Shown here one piece after another: positions 1 through 8,010 of a stretch of 64,000 nucleotides of DNA. Location of the stretch: NCBI RefSeq assembly GCF_002440635.1, contig NZ_DJUW01000006.1, forward strand, positions 46,181 through 110,180, written 5' to 3'. The position numbers and the translations under genes were made by a program. Within the stretch, counting starts at the first letter, position 1. Every line of letters begins with the position of its first letter. The notes below the pieces were generated by a model that did not search any database, was not told where the DNA came from, and saw only the letters and a program-made list of their open reading frames with translations. The stretch is from Novosphingobium sp. UBA6272. Lineage in GTDB: Bacteria; Pseudomonadota; Alphaproteobacteria; Sphingomonadales; Sphingomonadaceae.

Positions 1-232
1 TGGCGGCCGGATCGGCGGTGTTGGTGGTATCGGTGAAATCGAAATTGCCGAGCACGTTCTTGCGCCGGTCGCGGAGCTGCTCGGGCACGTCGTTGTGCCC
101 GTCCCACACCGGCGCGGCGGCCAGCGCGGCCATGGCGACCTGCTCGGGCGAGCGGGCCGGGGCGGCGGGCAGGGCCGCGCCGAAGGCAAAGGTGGCAAGC
201 AGCGAGCCGGCAAGCAGCAAGGGATGGCGCAT
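1..232 (-). CDS. Membrane dipeptidase (peptidase M19), N-terminal part only
   Basis: Only the first 77 codons are in the window; the gene continues beyond base 1. The product starts with a hydrophobic signal sequence (residues 1 to about 24, rich in Leu and Ala), so it is exported. Residues 42-50 (VWDGHNDVP) contain the HxD zinc-ligand motif (His46, Asp48) typical of renal-dipeptidase-like M19 enzymes, and the following PEQLRD also fits the family. These zinc enzymes cleave dipeptides, often with a D-residue at the C-terminal side. It lies 33 bp downstream of the lysozyme-like gene on the same strand, so co-transcription is possible. The only ATG in this frame that precedes the signal sequence was taken as start. 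Confidence 0.8.
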   Translation of the reverse strand, partial: MRHPLLLAGSLLATFAFGAALPAAPARSPEQVAMAALAAAPVWDGHNDVPEQLRDRRKNVLGNFDFTDTTNTADPAA

Positions 233-265
233 GATGTTCTGGTCCCGGATGGTTTCGGGCCGAAC

Positions 266-1426
266 CTAGCCAAGCTCTCCGGCCAGGTCGAGCAGCTTGA
301 GCATCACCGCGCCGCCGCATTGCTTGGAGCGGGCATTGGGATCGAACTTGCCATCTGCAACGAACTTGCCGCGGCTGTACAGCGAGGAGAATGACCACAG
401 ATAGGGGCTGGCCCGCCCGGCCCGGCGATAACCGAAACCGTTGTAGGCTTCGAGCCGGTGCAGCATGCGCGGCACCGACCAGTCGCTCTGGCCGGCGAAG
501 CCAAGCAGCCGCAACGCATCGGCCGCGCTCGATTCCCAGTCGCTTGGCGGCAGCCAGACCGAAGGCCGCCCGGCCGGAACCTGACGGGTTCGCTGGCTTA
601 GTGGGAAATCGCCGTTGTGGAGGTGCGCGCGAAAGTTGAAGCTTGCTTCCAGCCCGTGAATCGCGGCGATGAACGCCCAGGGAATGGCGAAGCGTTTGCC
701 AAGCCGTTCATAGCGGGGCCGGGCCTGCTTCATCTGGGCCAGATGCCAGTCCGTACTTTCCTTGTATTCCGGACGCAGCCGCGCGGCGGCGAACCAGGCA
801 GCATATTCATCGGCCAGCGCGTCGAATTTGATCGCGGTCGTGACCGGCGGCAGCGCGGTTTCGATCGGCGGGGGCGTGGTGCCGGGCAATTCAATCGGGC
901 CAGTGATGACCGGCTGCGGCTCGACTTCTTCGGGTAGCAGTGGCGCGGCCAGCCGGGCCGGGCGGTAAGCGGACGGGAAAGACAGCCCGGCATTGGCCTG
1001 AGCCGACGCAGGGGAGGAGAGGCTTTCGCCGAACCATGCGTCGGGCGGATCGTATTCACTCCGATGGAGTTTGGCGAGCAGGCCGCCGGCCCGCTCGGCC
1101 AGCAAGGGCGCGCGGCGCTCTGACCGGTCGATCAGGGCGACCAGCCGCGGCATCGCGATCTGGTAAAGCTGGTCGGGCGAGACCTGCAGCTGGCCTTCGT
1201 GGAACGACAGCGGCGAAGCGGGCAGGCGCAGCGCCTTGGCCTGCTGCTCCAGCTGGGCGATCTCGCCGATCAGGCCGACTGCTTCGAGCGCTTCGCCCGG
1301 AACCAACGAGCGCAGCGGCGCGGGCAGTTTGGATTCCAGCACGCCGCGCAGATCCGGTGCGGCCAGCGCGGCGGCCATCGCCGCGCCGCCGGTCAGGAAC
1401 TGGCGCCTGTCAGAGCGTGATTGCAT
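266..1426 (-). CDS. Exported lysozyme-like protein with twin-arginine leader
   Basis: 386 residues. The N-terminus (RSDRRQFLTGGAAMAAALAA) looks like a Tat signal peptide. A proline-rich linker spans roughly residues 165-200. The C-terminal half has an 'IPWAFIAAIHGLEASFNF' block and a following 'HNGDFPLSQRTRQVPAGRP' block, which I know from alphaproteobacterial proteins with a lysozyme/transglycosylase-like fold; the Glu in HGLEASF is a candidate catalytic acid. A role in peptidoglycan turnover is inferred, not shown. The M19 dipeptidase gene follows 33 bp downstream, which would suit a cell-wall peptide function. A peptidoglycan-binding role without hydrolysis is the main alternative. Confidence 0.7.
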   Translation of the reverse strand: MQSRSDRRQFLTGGAAMAAALAAPDLRGVLESKLPAPLRSLVPGEALEAVGLIGEIAQLEQQAKALRLPASPLSFHEGQLQVSPDQLYQIAMPRLVALIDRSERRAPLLAERAGGLLAKLHRSEYDPPDAWFGESLSSPASAQANAGLSFPSAYRPARLAAPLLPEEVEPQPVITGPIELPGTTPPPIETALPPVTTAIKFDALADEYAAWFAAARLRPEYKESTDWHLAQMKQARPRYERLGKRFAIPWAFIAAIHGLEASFNFRAHLHNGDFPLSQRTRQVPAGRPSVWLPPSDWESSAADALRLLGFAGQSDWSVPRMLHRLEAYNGFGYRRAGRASPYLWSFSSLYSRGKFVADGKFDPNARSKQCGGAVMLKLLDLAGELG

Positions 1427-1475
1427 CGACTCGTCTCCGGGGCGAAGTCTAGCACTGACAAGCGCTTATGCCGAG

Positions 1476-1730
1476 TCAGCCTTCGGCTTCGCGCTCGAAC
1501 GCAGCGCCGCCGCCGACCTTTGCGGCCAATCGGCCCAACATCGCCAGCACCACCACTGCGATTACGGTGGCGAGAATGGCATAGGTGTAAAGCCCGGCCA
1601 GGTCCTCTCCCAAACCCATTAAGGCCAGTGTGGTCTTGATGGCTTCGTTCCAGGCGAGTGCCGCCACCAGCCCCAGCGAGGCAGAAGCGAGCGAGATCAT
1701 GGTTTGCACCATTGCGCGCGGATCGGTCAT
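1476..1730 (-). CDS. DUF5654 small membrane protein
   Basis: 84 residues with two predicted membrane segments (about residues 11-38 and 45-68). The stretch SLGLVAALAWNEAIKTTL matches the conserved core of the DUF5654 family, small two-helix membrane proteins of unknown function found in bacteria and archaea. The ATG start is followed by a charged N-terminus (MTDPRA). It stands alone between the lysozyme-like gene and the divergently oriented TauE gene. No function can be assigned. Confidence 0.7.
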   Translation of the reverse strand: MTDPRAMVQTMISLASASLGLVAALAWNEAIKTTLALMGLGEDLAGLYTYAILATVIAVVVLAMLGRLAAKVGGGAAFEREAEG

Positions 1731-1843
1731 GGTAATGCTCCCCTTGGTCAGTAAAATCCGCCGGTCAACCTATTCGCAGCCGCGCGCCGGGCAAGCCGTC
1801 AAATGCGCTTGCGCACAGGGAATTTCCGTGGCTGGGGTGCAGG

Positions 1844-2596
1844 ATGGACTTACTGGCCGATCCCTTCACCCTGACCATGGCGGTGCTGGCCGTCATGATC
1901 CTTGGGCTCGCCAAAGGCGGTTTTTCCGGACTTGGCGCGCTGGCGACGCCCTTGCTGGCGCTGGCCTTGCCGCCGGTCACCGCCGCTGCGGTCTTGCTGC
2001 CGGTGTTGCTGGTCCAGGATGTGGTCAGCGTCAGGTCTTACCGGAAAAGCTGGGACGGCTGGATCATCGCCTGGATTCTGCCCGGCGCGCTGGTCGGGGT
2101 GGCGCTGGCCGCACTGCTCGCCTCGGCCGTGCCCGAGGAACGGCTGCTGGTGGTGCTCGGCGCGATCACCCTGGCCTTCGGGCTCTACCGGTTGTGGATC
2201 GAGCGCGGCGGGCGGATCGTTGCCGCTTCGAATTCGCCCGGCTGGGTCGGAACCCTGTTCGGAGTAGCGACCGGCTTCACCAGCCAGATCGCCCATGCCG
2301 GCGGGCCGCCGTTCCAGATGTGGGTCACCCCGCGCCGCCTGCCGCACCAGACCTTCGTCGGCACCAGTTCGCTGACTTTCGCCGCGATCAACTGGATGAA
2401 GGTGCCGAGCTACCTGCTGCTCGGTTCGTTCGACCGCAGGGTGCTGGAGGCTTCGGCACTGCTGGTGCCGCTGGCGATCGTCGCGACCCTGGCCGGGGTC
2501 TGGCTGATCCGAAGGCTCGACAGCGCACGATTCTATACGCTGATCTACCTGCTGATGGTCGCGCTGGGGGCACGGCTGATCTGGCAGGGTTTCTAG
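1844..2596 (+). CDS. TauE/SafE-family transporter (permease)
   Basis: 250 residues, almost entirely hydrophobic with about eight membrane helices. The N-terminal GLAKGGFSGLGALATPLLAL and the mid-protein TSQIAHAGGPPFQ are characteristic of the TauE/SafE (DUF81) family, thought to export sulfite, sulfoacetate or related organosulfur anions across the inner membrane. The start ATG opens directly on MDLLADP before the first helix. Its 3' end overlaps the convergent lipoprotein gene by 4 bp. No sulfur gene is adjacent, so the substrate is open; a second, distinct TauE homologue at 15323-16084 sits in a clear sulfur context. Confidence 0.85.
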   Translation: MDLLADPFTLTMAVLAVMILGLAKGGFSGLGALATPLLALALPPVTAAAVLLPVLLVQDVVSVRSYRKSWDGWIIAWILPGALVGVALAALLASAVPEERLLVVLGAITLAFGLYRLWIERGGRIVAASNSPGWVGTLFGVATGFTSQIAHAGGPPFQMWVTPRRLPHQTFVGTSSLTFAAINWMKVPSYLLLGSFDRRVLEASALLVPLAIVATLAGVWLIRRLDSARFYTLIYLLMVALGARLIWQGF

Positions 2597-3075
2597 GCTA
2601 TTCTGCCGAGTAGCCCGCTGGCATTGCGGGCCAGGCTGGGCGAATCCATCGCCCCTGCCTCACGCGCGACGCTGGCGGCCGTACTGCAGAACTTCGCCGG
2701 ATTGCGCTGGTTCGAAAACCGGTTGTAAAGCTGCGTCTGGTGGCGATCGAGCCCCTTGCCGTAGCGACGCTGCTCATTGCTGTAGGCTTGCGCAAGCAGC
2801 GCCTTGTGGTGCGAAAGCAGGCGCGCATAATGTGCTGCAACCGGGGTCCGCCCGCTTCCCCGGCAAGACAGCGCCGCAACGTTGAGCCCGGCGCGCAAGT
2901 GCCAGACCGCCTCGCTTGGTTCGACCTGCGGGGCCGGGCGCATGGCCTGCGTTGGGGGCGGGGCCGAGGTCGCGCGCGGTGGCAACGAATAGCCGCCGTT
3001 GACTTGACGATGCGGCTCACCGGCACAGCCGGCCAGCGCGGCCAGCAGGCCGATGGCGAGTGCGACCCTCGACAT
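2593..3075 (-). CDS. Putative lipoprotein of unknown function
   Basis: 160 residues. The N-terminus MSRVALAIGLLAALAGCAG is a classical lipoprotein signal with lipobox LAGC (Cys17). A proline-rich linker (about residues 30-52) leads to a mostly helical domain of about 100 residues with two further Cys (in SCRGSG and KFCSTA), which could form a disulfide. Residues of the type AHYARLLSHHKALLAQAYSNE recall small periplasmic helical proteins seen in sphingomonads, but I do not recognise a named family. It converges on the TauE gene with a 4-bp overlap at the stops. Confidence 0.6.
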   Translation of the reverse strand: MSRVALAIGLLAALAGCAGEPHRQVNGGYSLPPRATSAPPPTQAMRPAPQVEPSEAVWHLRAGLNVAALSCRGSGRTPVAAHYARLLSHHKALLAQAYSNEQRRYGKGLDRHQTQLYNRFSNQRNPAKFCSTAASVAREAGAMDSPSLARNASGLLGRIA

Positions 3076-3190
3076 AACCCTCTCCCTTTTCCCGAGCCTG
3101 TGATGCGCGCCGACGGACCGGCGATCAAGCTGGAGGGAGAATGCCTGCGTCTGGTTGCCCCGCGGTTGCGGTGAATGCTGAATCGCGGAT

Positions 3191-3637
3191 TCAGGCTGCC
3201 GATTGGCGGCCCTTGATCAGGCCAATCAGCACCAGCGCGATCCCGGCAATCGTCGCCAGGGACAAGGCGATCAGCAGAGCGGCCACAAGACCTTCCCGCC
3301 ATGGCGCGGCGCTGTGTCCGGCCCCGGCGATAGGCATGGTCTCGCTGCCCGCGCCCCACATGGCGGCCAGCAAGGTGGCCAGCCAGTTGGCCGTGAAGCC
3401 GAACCCGAGCAGGCCCACGGCCCAGCCCCCGGCCCTTGGCGAAAGCCGCACCATGGGCCAGATCGCGGCCAGGGCGAGCAGCAGCGTCCCGCCCATCATT
3501 CCTGCGAGATGCGAGGACAGCCCCATCCGCGGATTGGCCATCTGTCCCGAAACCAGCCCGGTCAGCAGGCCAATCAGGACCAGAGCCGCACCCAGTATCG
3601 CCAGCTGCCGCGCAGATTTACCAGAATTCAGAGCCAT
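3191..3637 (-). CDS. HAB mutase / styrene-oxide isomerase-like membrane protein
   Basis: 148 residues with four membrane segments. The blocks ANPRMGLSSHLAG (residues 34-46), NWLATLLAAMWGAGSETMPI and an alternating hydrophobic tail match the small integral membrane family that includes hydroxylaminobenzene mutase (HabA/B) and the haem-dependent styrene-oxide isomerase StyC. His43 in SSHLAG corresponds to the conserved His of the family. The Asn usually found six residues later (SHLxGxxN) is Gly49 here, so the activity of characterised members cannot be assumed. No aromatic-degradation gene is next to it; the neighbours are a lipoprotein and an MFS pump. Family assignment is from memory of the motif. 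Confidence 0.6.
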   Translation of the reverse strand: MALNSGKSARQLAILGAALVLIGLLTGLVSGQMANPRMGLSSHLAGMMGGTLLLALAAIWPMVRLSPRAGGWAVGLLGFGFTANWLATLLAAMWGAGSETMPIAGAGHSAAPWREGLVAALLIALSLATIAGIALVLIGLIKGRQSAA

Positions 3638-3710
3638 TGCCCCGCTCCCCCCAGGTTCGGATATTGCGCCGACTATGCCGGGAAACGGGCAGCGTTGAAA
3701 GATGAGGGCT

Positions 3711-4943
3711 TCAATTGTCGCGGACTGGGCTGGTGCTGTCCATCTGGGGCGTAGTTTTGAGCAGGGCCAGCGCGGCCAGCGTGATCAGTGCGGCGATCGC
3801 ATAAGGTACGCCCGGGAACTGGAACGGCGCGGCGGGAGAGGTGAACCAGGCCATCGGCCAGACCAGCACCATCGGGCCCAGGATCGATCCCAGACCCATC
3901 ATCATCGCGGCGAGGCCCTGCACCTCGCCCTGCGTTTCCGGAGTGGCCCGGCGCGAAAGCATGGCCATCAGGCTTGGCTGGACCAGCGATTGCACCGCTA
4001 CCGCCGCCAGCAGGGCGAAGGCGAGCGAGGTCGTCGAGGTGAAGGCATAGCCAACAAATCCGGCTCCGGCCCCGATCATCCCGACGGTCGCCGCGCCGCG
4101 CTCACCCAGACGCCGCACCACGCGGCCGGTCAGCAGCGTCTGGCTGATGGCAATAACGATCCCGACCGCAGCCAGGCTCAGCCCGATCATCTGGTCCGAC
4201 CAGCCCAGCGCGGCGATCCCCCAGAAGCTCCAGGTCAGCGGATAGACCAGGCTGGCGAGCTGCCACAGCAGTAGCACAAGCGCGATCCGGCGCATGCCCA
4301 GCGCTTGCCCGGCGGTCTTCCACGCCCCGAACGGGTTGGCCCGGGCGAGGGTGAAGCGGCGGCGCAGTTCCGGCTTCAGCGTTTCGGGAAAGGCGACCAG
4401 GCCATAGAGGAAATTGCCCAGCGACAGCGCGAGGGCGACCCAGAATGGCGCGCGTTCGCCGTACTGGGCGAGGAGTCCGCCCAGCGCCGGTCCGGCGACA
4501 AAGCCAAGCCCGAACCCGGCGGAAACCAGTGCGAAATTCTTGGCCCGATCCTCGGGCGCGGTAACATCGGCGATGGCGGCCTGGGCCGGTCCATAGGAGC
4601 CGCCGAAGACGCCGGTCAGCACGCGTCCGATCACGATCAGCGTCACGCTGCCCGCTACTGCCAGCACCGCATAGTGCGCCGCCATTCCGCCCAGCGCGAT
4701 CAGCAACACGCGCCGCCGGCCGAACGAATCCGAGAGGTTCCCCAGGATCGGCGCCGAGAAGAACGCGGCCAGCGCCATCAGCAGGCTCATCCAGGCACCG
4801 ATCTCGATCGCGGCGTTGAGCTGGATATCGCCGACCCGCATCAGCAGCCGCGGCAGCACCGGCATGATCAGTCCGAAGCTCATCGCATCGAGCAGGATCG
4901 TGGTGAAGACGAACGGCATCACATGGCGGCGCGGCTCGATCAT
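3711..4943 (-). CDS. MFS transporter, TetA-like drug:H+ antiporter family
   Basis: 410 residues and about 12 membrane helices. Motif A is clear (GNLSDSFGRRRVLL, loop 2-3), and the GFVAGPALGGLLA stretch is motif C of antiporters. The general look (TTILLDAMSFGLIMPVLP start, and PETLKPELRRRF in the central loop) is that of the TCR/TetA subfamily that exports tetracycline-like drugs, but the true substrate is unknown. The start at 4943 was chosen because it overlaps the stop of the upstream GNAT gene as ATGA, which means translational coupling; the same frame is open further upstream but there it only shadows the acetyltransferase. The pair may form a detoxification unit (modify and export). Confidence 0.85.
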   Translation of the reverse strand: MIEPRRHVMPFVFTTILLDAMSFGLIMPVLPRLLMRVGDIQLNAAIEIGAWMSLLMALAAFFSAPILGNLSDSFGRRRVLLIALGGMAAHYAVLAVAGSVTLIVIGRVLTGVFGGSYGPAQAAIADVTAPEDRAKNFALVSAGFGLGFVAGPALGGLLAQYGERAPFWVALALSLGNFLYGLVAFPETLKPELRRRFTLARANPFGAWKTAGQALGMRRIALVLLLWQLASLVYPLTWSFWGIAALGWSDQMIGLSLAAVGIVIAISQTLLTGRVVRRLGERGAATVGMIGAGAGFVGYAFTSTTSLAFALLAAVAVQSLVQPSLMAMLSRRATPETQGEVQGLAAMMMGLGSILGPMVLVWPMAWFTSPAAPFQFPGVPYAIAALITLAALALLKTTPQMDSTSPVRDN

Positions 4944-5533
4944 CGGCCCGTTGCCATGGTCCAGAAATGGGGTCCGCCACCCGCGACGTCCCATTCGCTG
5001 ATGATCGCATAGCCAAGCCGCTGGTACAGCCCGACATTGGAGGGGGTCGCCGTTTCCAGCACCGAAGGCACTCCGCGTTTCGCGCCCCGCGCCAGTCCGG
5101 TGCGGATCATCGCCCCGCCCAGGCCCTTGCCCTGGTGCTCGGGATGGACCCCGGCCATCTTGAGATAGATCCACTCCTCGCCCTTCGGGAGGTGCGTGGT
5201 GATCCCGTCATCGGTCCGCAGTGCACGCGGCAGGTGCCTTCCGAAGATCGGCAGGAAGCGCACCGCGCCCGGATGCCACAGCGGTTCGTGGTAATGGACC
5301 CGGCCCGGCTCGCGCCACAGCGTCACCGCCGAAACCTCGGGCGTGCCCAGCACCAGCCCGATCTTGAGATGCTGATCGACCATCCAGCCGATCAGCCGCG
5401 CCAGCCGCCGCGCCCGGCTGGCCGGATCGGGCAGCATGTAAACCATCGCCGGATCGTCGTGAAAGGCCGCGGCAAGTGTCGCCACCGCACGGTCACGGTG
5501 CGCCGCGCCCAGCTGGATGATCTCGGGTTCCAT
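4940..5533 (-). CDS. GNAT-family N-acetyltransferase
   Basis: 197 residues. The acetyl-CoA-binding motif A is visible as HPEHQGKGLGGAMI (about residues 132-145), preceded by the beta-strand WIYLKMAGV and followed by the C-terminal NVGLYQRLGY motif B. The N-terminal part (TLAAAFHDDPAMVYMLPDP) is typical of GNATs near puromycin/antibiotic-type acetyltransferases, but the substrate cannot be told. It forms a two-gene operon with the downstream MFS pump (ATGA overlap at 4940-4943). Confidence 0.85.
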   Translation of the reverse strand: MEPEIIQLGAAHRDRAVATLAAAFHDDPAMVYMLPDPASRARRLARLIGWMVDQHLKIGLVLGTPEVSAVTLWREPGRVHYHEPLWHPGAVRFLPIFGRHLPRALRTDDGITTHLPKGEEWIYLKMAGVHPEHQGKGLGGAMIRTGLARGAKRGVPSVLETATPSNVGLYQRLGYAIISEWDVAGGGPHFWTMATGR

Positions 5534-5587
5534 CGGCTTGACCTGCCAGCCTTGCAGGACGAGGGCAACCGCCCTAACGAATTGGCC

Positions 5588-6082
5588 ATGGCTTTCCGCT
5601 CGTTCCGCCCGCGTCTGCGCGCCTTTCAGTCGATGCGCGGCTCACCGCCCGATCCGGGCTTCGTGGCCGATCTGGAGTTTCTGGAGAACCGCGATCTGGA
5701 TCTGTCGATCCGGCTTGGCGCGATGCTCGGCTTCAATGCGCTGCTGATCACCATCGGCACCCATCCGGTCTCGGCCAGCCCCGGCGCGCCGCTCAGCCTC
5801 GATGCCGCCAGCCAGCCGCTGCTGACCCTGCTCAGCCTCGTCGGGCTGCTGCCGATCGTCGCGTCTTGTGTTTTCGCGCTCAGGGCCTTGATGCTGGGCG
5901 AAGAGTTCGACAGCGAAGGAATTGCCGACGACGACGCAGCGCGGCAAAGGCTGTTCGCGACCTTCATCCATTCGATCGACGTCCAGGCCCGCTATCTCGG
6001 CCTCGCCATCCGCTCCACTCTCGCTGGCGGAGCACTGACCATGCTGTGCTGGGCCGCCATTCTTCTGGTCAAGATCGGATAA
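5588..6082 (+). CDS. Small membrane protein of unknown function
   Basis: 164 residues. A polar N-terminus with FLENRDLDLSIRLGAM is followed by three to four hydrophobic segments (about residues 38-55, 75-95 and 140-162). I do not recognise the family. The layout (short soluble part, two long helices, then a loop with EEFDSEGIADDD, then another helix) loosely recalls the membrane part of cyclic-nucleotide-gated effectors, but no specific motif supports this. The ATG at 5588 was chosen because the in-frame region upstream is antisense to the GNAT gene. The PhnA-domain gene begins 3 bp after its stop, so the two are co-transcribed. Confidence 0.6.
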   Translation: MAFRSFRPRLRAFQSMRGSPPDPGFVADLEFLENRDLDLSIRLGAMLGFNALLITIGTHPVSASPGAPLSLDAASQPLLTLLSLVGLLPIVASCVFALRALMLGEEFDSEGIADDDAARQRLFATFIHSIDVQARYLGLAIRSTLAGGALTMLCWAAILLVKIG

Positions 6083-6085
6083 GCG

Positions 6086-6388
6086 ATGAGCGACGAAGAC
6101 TATGTCTATGACGAAGATAGCGGCGAATGGCTGCCGGCTTCGGAACTGGCGGCCAAGCGCGCTGCCGAGGATAGGGTGGAAGTGCGCGACGCGGTCGGCA
6201 ATCTGCTGGCCGATGGCGATGCGGTGACGCTGATCAAGGACCTGACCGTCAAGGGCGCAGGCCAGACGCTGAAGCAGGGCACAGTCATTCCCTCGATCCG
6301 CCTGACCGGCGATGCGCAGGAGATTGACTGCCGTTATCCCGGGATAAAAGGCCTGGTCCTGCGCGCCGAATTCGTGCGCAAGCGCTAG
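6086..6388 (+). CDS. PhnA-domain (YjdM-like) protein
   Basis: 100 residues. From about residue 31 the sequence VEVRDAVGNLLADGDAVTLI, then KDLTVKGAGQTLKQGTVI and EIDCRYPGIKGLVLRAEFV, follows the C-terminal SH3-like barrel of PhnA/YjdM proteins. The zinc-ribbon N-terminal part of full-length YjdM is missing and replaced by an acidic stretch (MSDEDYVYDEDSGEW). YjdM was named for alkylphosphonate use, yet its biochemical role is unclear and no phosphonate genes are nearby, so no pathway is claimed. It follows the preceding membrane-protein gene by 3 bp. Confidence 0.8.
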   Translation: MSDEDYVYDEDSGEWLPASELAAKRAAEDRVEVRDAVGNLLADGDAVTLIKDLTVKGAGQTLKQGTVIPSIRLTGDAQEIDCRYPGIKGLVLRAEFVRKR

Positions 6389-6392
6389 GTTT

Positions 6393-7322
6393 TCAGCCCC
6401 GGCCGAGCAGCCGCCGCATCAGTCCCGGGGTTTCAGTCACCTCATCGATTGCCTCGGCTTCGGCGCTTTCGAGGCGGCGGCGCAGCGCTGTGCCGGCCGG
6501 GCTGACATCGTCTTCGGCTACCAGGCGGCCGCGCTGGATCAGGTTGAACCGCGACAGGACCGGCAAGGCATCATCTTCGGCTTCGTCCGCGTCATTGACT
6601 GGCTTTGCCGCCGGAGCCTGGCGAACCACCGGCCAGTGGACCGAGACCACTTCAGGGCGCATGTCGATCATGCCGGAAATTACCGGGATCGTTCCGCCCA
6701 GGCCATGCCGGTCCAGTTGGACCGCAACCGCCTGGTGAAAGCGCAGCGCGCGCCACCAGCAGCCCAGCACGAACTCGACATAGCGCAGCGGAGCCGGGGC
6801 GGCATCGTTCTCGCGAATGAAGTGGCGCTGCTTGTGATGGATCAGCGCGGTATTGAGCTCGTCGAGCCCCTCGATCTCGAGGAACGCCTCCAGATCCTCG
6901 TCGCGGCCGGCCCAGGCCGGGCTCTCCTCGCGGCATTGCTGCAGTGCTTCGCCCGGCTCGGCCCGGGACCAGTCCCAGGCTTCATCGGTGTAAAGGCCCA
7001 GCATCATGTAGGGGCGGTGCGTTGACCCCTTCTCGAAGGCCAGATCGCTTTCGTTGCCCATGGCCACGGTTGCGCCGGTGATCGCTTCGCCTTCGTGAGC
7101 GGCCACGGCATCGGCGAGCTCTTCCCAGCCGATGATCGCGACCCGGTCGAGGCTGGCCTGGCGGCACAGCCGCATCATCTCGCCGCCGGTCTGGACCAGC
7201 GCGCTGCGCAGGATCCGCTCTGCCTCGGCCAGCTCGCGCCGCTCGAACAGGGCGCGCAGCGTCTCTTCCCAGGCGGCTTCGCCTGCGGCGCTGGCAAATG
7301 TGGTTTGCAAGACGTGAGTCAT
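6393..7322 (-). CDS. Conserved hypothetical protein (309 aa)
   Basis: 309 residues, soluble, with an acidic overall character. The N-terminal third (ALFERRELAEAERILRSALVQ) looks helical, as does the block LNTALIHHKQRHFIREND; the C-terminal fifth is low in complexity and probably disordered. I recognise the pattern as a protein conserved in sphingomonads without known function. The ATG at 7322 was chosen because the in-frame sequence upstream has coding-unlike composition. It converges on the PhnA-domain gene with a 4-bp gap between stops. Confidence 0.6.
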   Translation of the reverse strand: MTHVLQTTFASAAGEAAWEETLRALFERRELAEAERILRSALVQTGGEMMRLCRQASLDRVAIIGWEELADAVAAHEGEAITGATVAMGNESDLAFEKGSTHRPYMMLGLYTDEAWDWSRAEPGEALQQCREESPAWAGRDEDLEAFLEIEGLDELNTALIHHKQRHFIRENDAAPAPLRYVEFVLGCWWRALRFHQAVAVQLDRHGLGGTIPVISGMIDMRPEVVSVHWPVVRQAPAAKPVNDADEAEDDALPVLSRFNLIQRGRLVAEDDVSPAGTALRRRLESAEAEAIDEVTETPGLMRRLLGRG

Positions 7323-7543
7323 GCCCGTTCCCTTCACGGCTGGGCCCCAAGCCCCGCCTTTGCGCGCAGGGTAAGGCAAAATGGTCAGCGCCCGGTTAAC
7401 CGCAGCAAAATTCCTGCCCGGCTGCCGCCTGCTCAGCGGCGGGGCGCCAGTCAAATTTCCCCCGCGACGCTGCCGTTTGGCCGTGTTAGGCTTCGCGCGC
7501 CGGGGCAATCGGGCGATACGGCGCAGCGGGGGAAATTCCGGAA

Positions 7544-7900
7544 ATGAGCGAATGGAAAATGGCCAGCGCGCCGTACAGCGACGGCGCGCGCGACCTGACG
7601 ATGGACCTTAATGCCGATGGCGTATCCGGCACGATCGCGGGCAGCGTGGTGTTCAAGGGCACTACCTTCACCGTCTCGGGCGTCTGGGCCGCCGCCGGCA
7701 GCGAGCCTGACCGCGACTATACCGTGATCGGCCTGTCCGGCGCCAATGCATCCAGCCCGACCCGCACCATCGCCCTGGTCGCCACCGTGGTGATGGGCGG
7801 CGGCTCGGCCCAGGGCATGGACGTCAACCTGGTCACCGCGTCCAGCGCGGATGACACCGAACGCACCTGGGGCGGGGCGGTGCAGGCGATCTCGTACTGA
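7544..7900 (+). CDS. Hypothetical protein, beta-rich
   Basis: 118 residues, small and polar, with alternating hydrophobic residues that suggest beta structure (LTMDLNADGVSGTIAGSVVF). No signal peptide, membrane segment or known motif was found. A possible ribosome site (GGGGGAAA) lies just upstream of the ATG. Codon use and GC3 fit the surrounding genes, which supports it as real coding sequence. Function unknown. Confidence 0.5.
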   Translation: MSEWKMASAPYSDGARDLTMDLNADGVSGTIAGSVVFKGTTFTVSGVWAAAGSEPDRDYTVIGLSGANASSPTRTIALVATVVMGGGSAQGMDVNLVTASSADDTERTWGGAVQAISY

Positions 7901-7960
7901 ACCTGCCGCGGCAGCGCGGAAGTTCACACAGTTCACAGGGTCCATGGCGCGGGAAACACC

Positions 7961-8010
7961 CTGCGTCATTCCGCGTCACCCGCTGTCACCGGGTGTAACC
8001 CTGCGTCACC
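7961..8010. repeat. Degenerate 10-bp tandem repeat, five units
   Basis: Five successive decamers of the form C-N-G-C-G-T-C-A-C-C (CTGCGTCATT, CCGCGTCACC, CGCTGTCACC, GGGTGTAACC, CTGCGTCACC) run head to tail. They encode the C-terminal tail of the helix-turn-helix gene on the minus strand. Just before them (7921-7940) lies a short direct repeat, GTTCACACA-GTTCACAGG. The array is too short and too regular to be a CRISPR. Confidence 0.6.

Noticed and set aside
4944..5174. N-terminal extension of the MFS gene to 5174 (487 aa)
   Set aside because: The extra residues lie inside the GNAT gene in another frame and lack hydrophobic character; the ATGA overlap at 4940-4943 gives a natural start.
7961..8010. 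Possible CRISPR array
   Set aside because: Units are 10 bp, contiguous, degenerate and coding; there are no spacers or cas genes.
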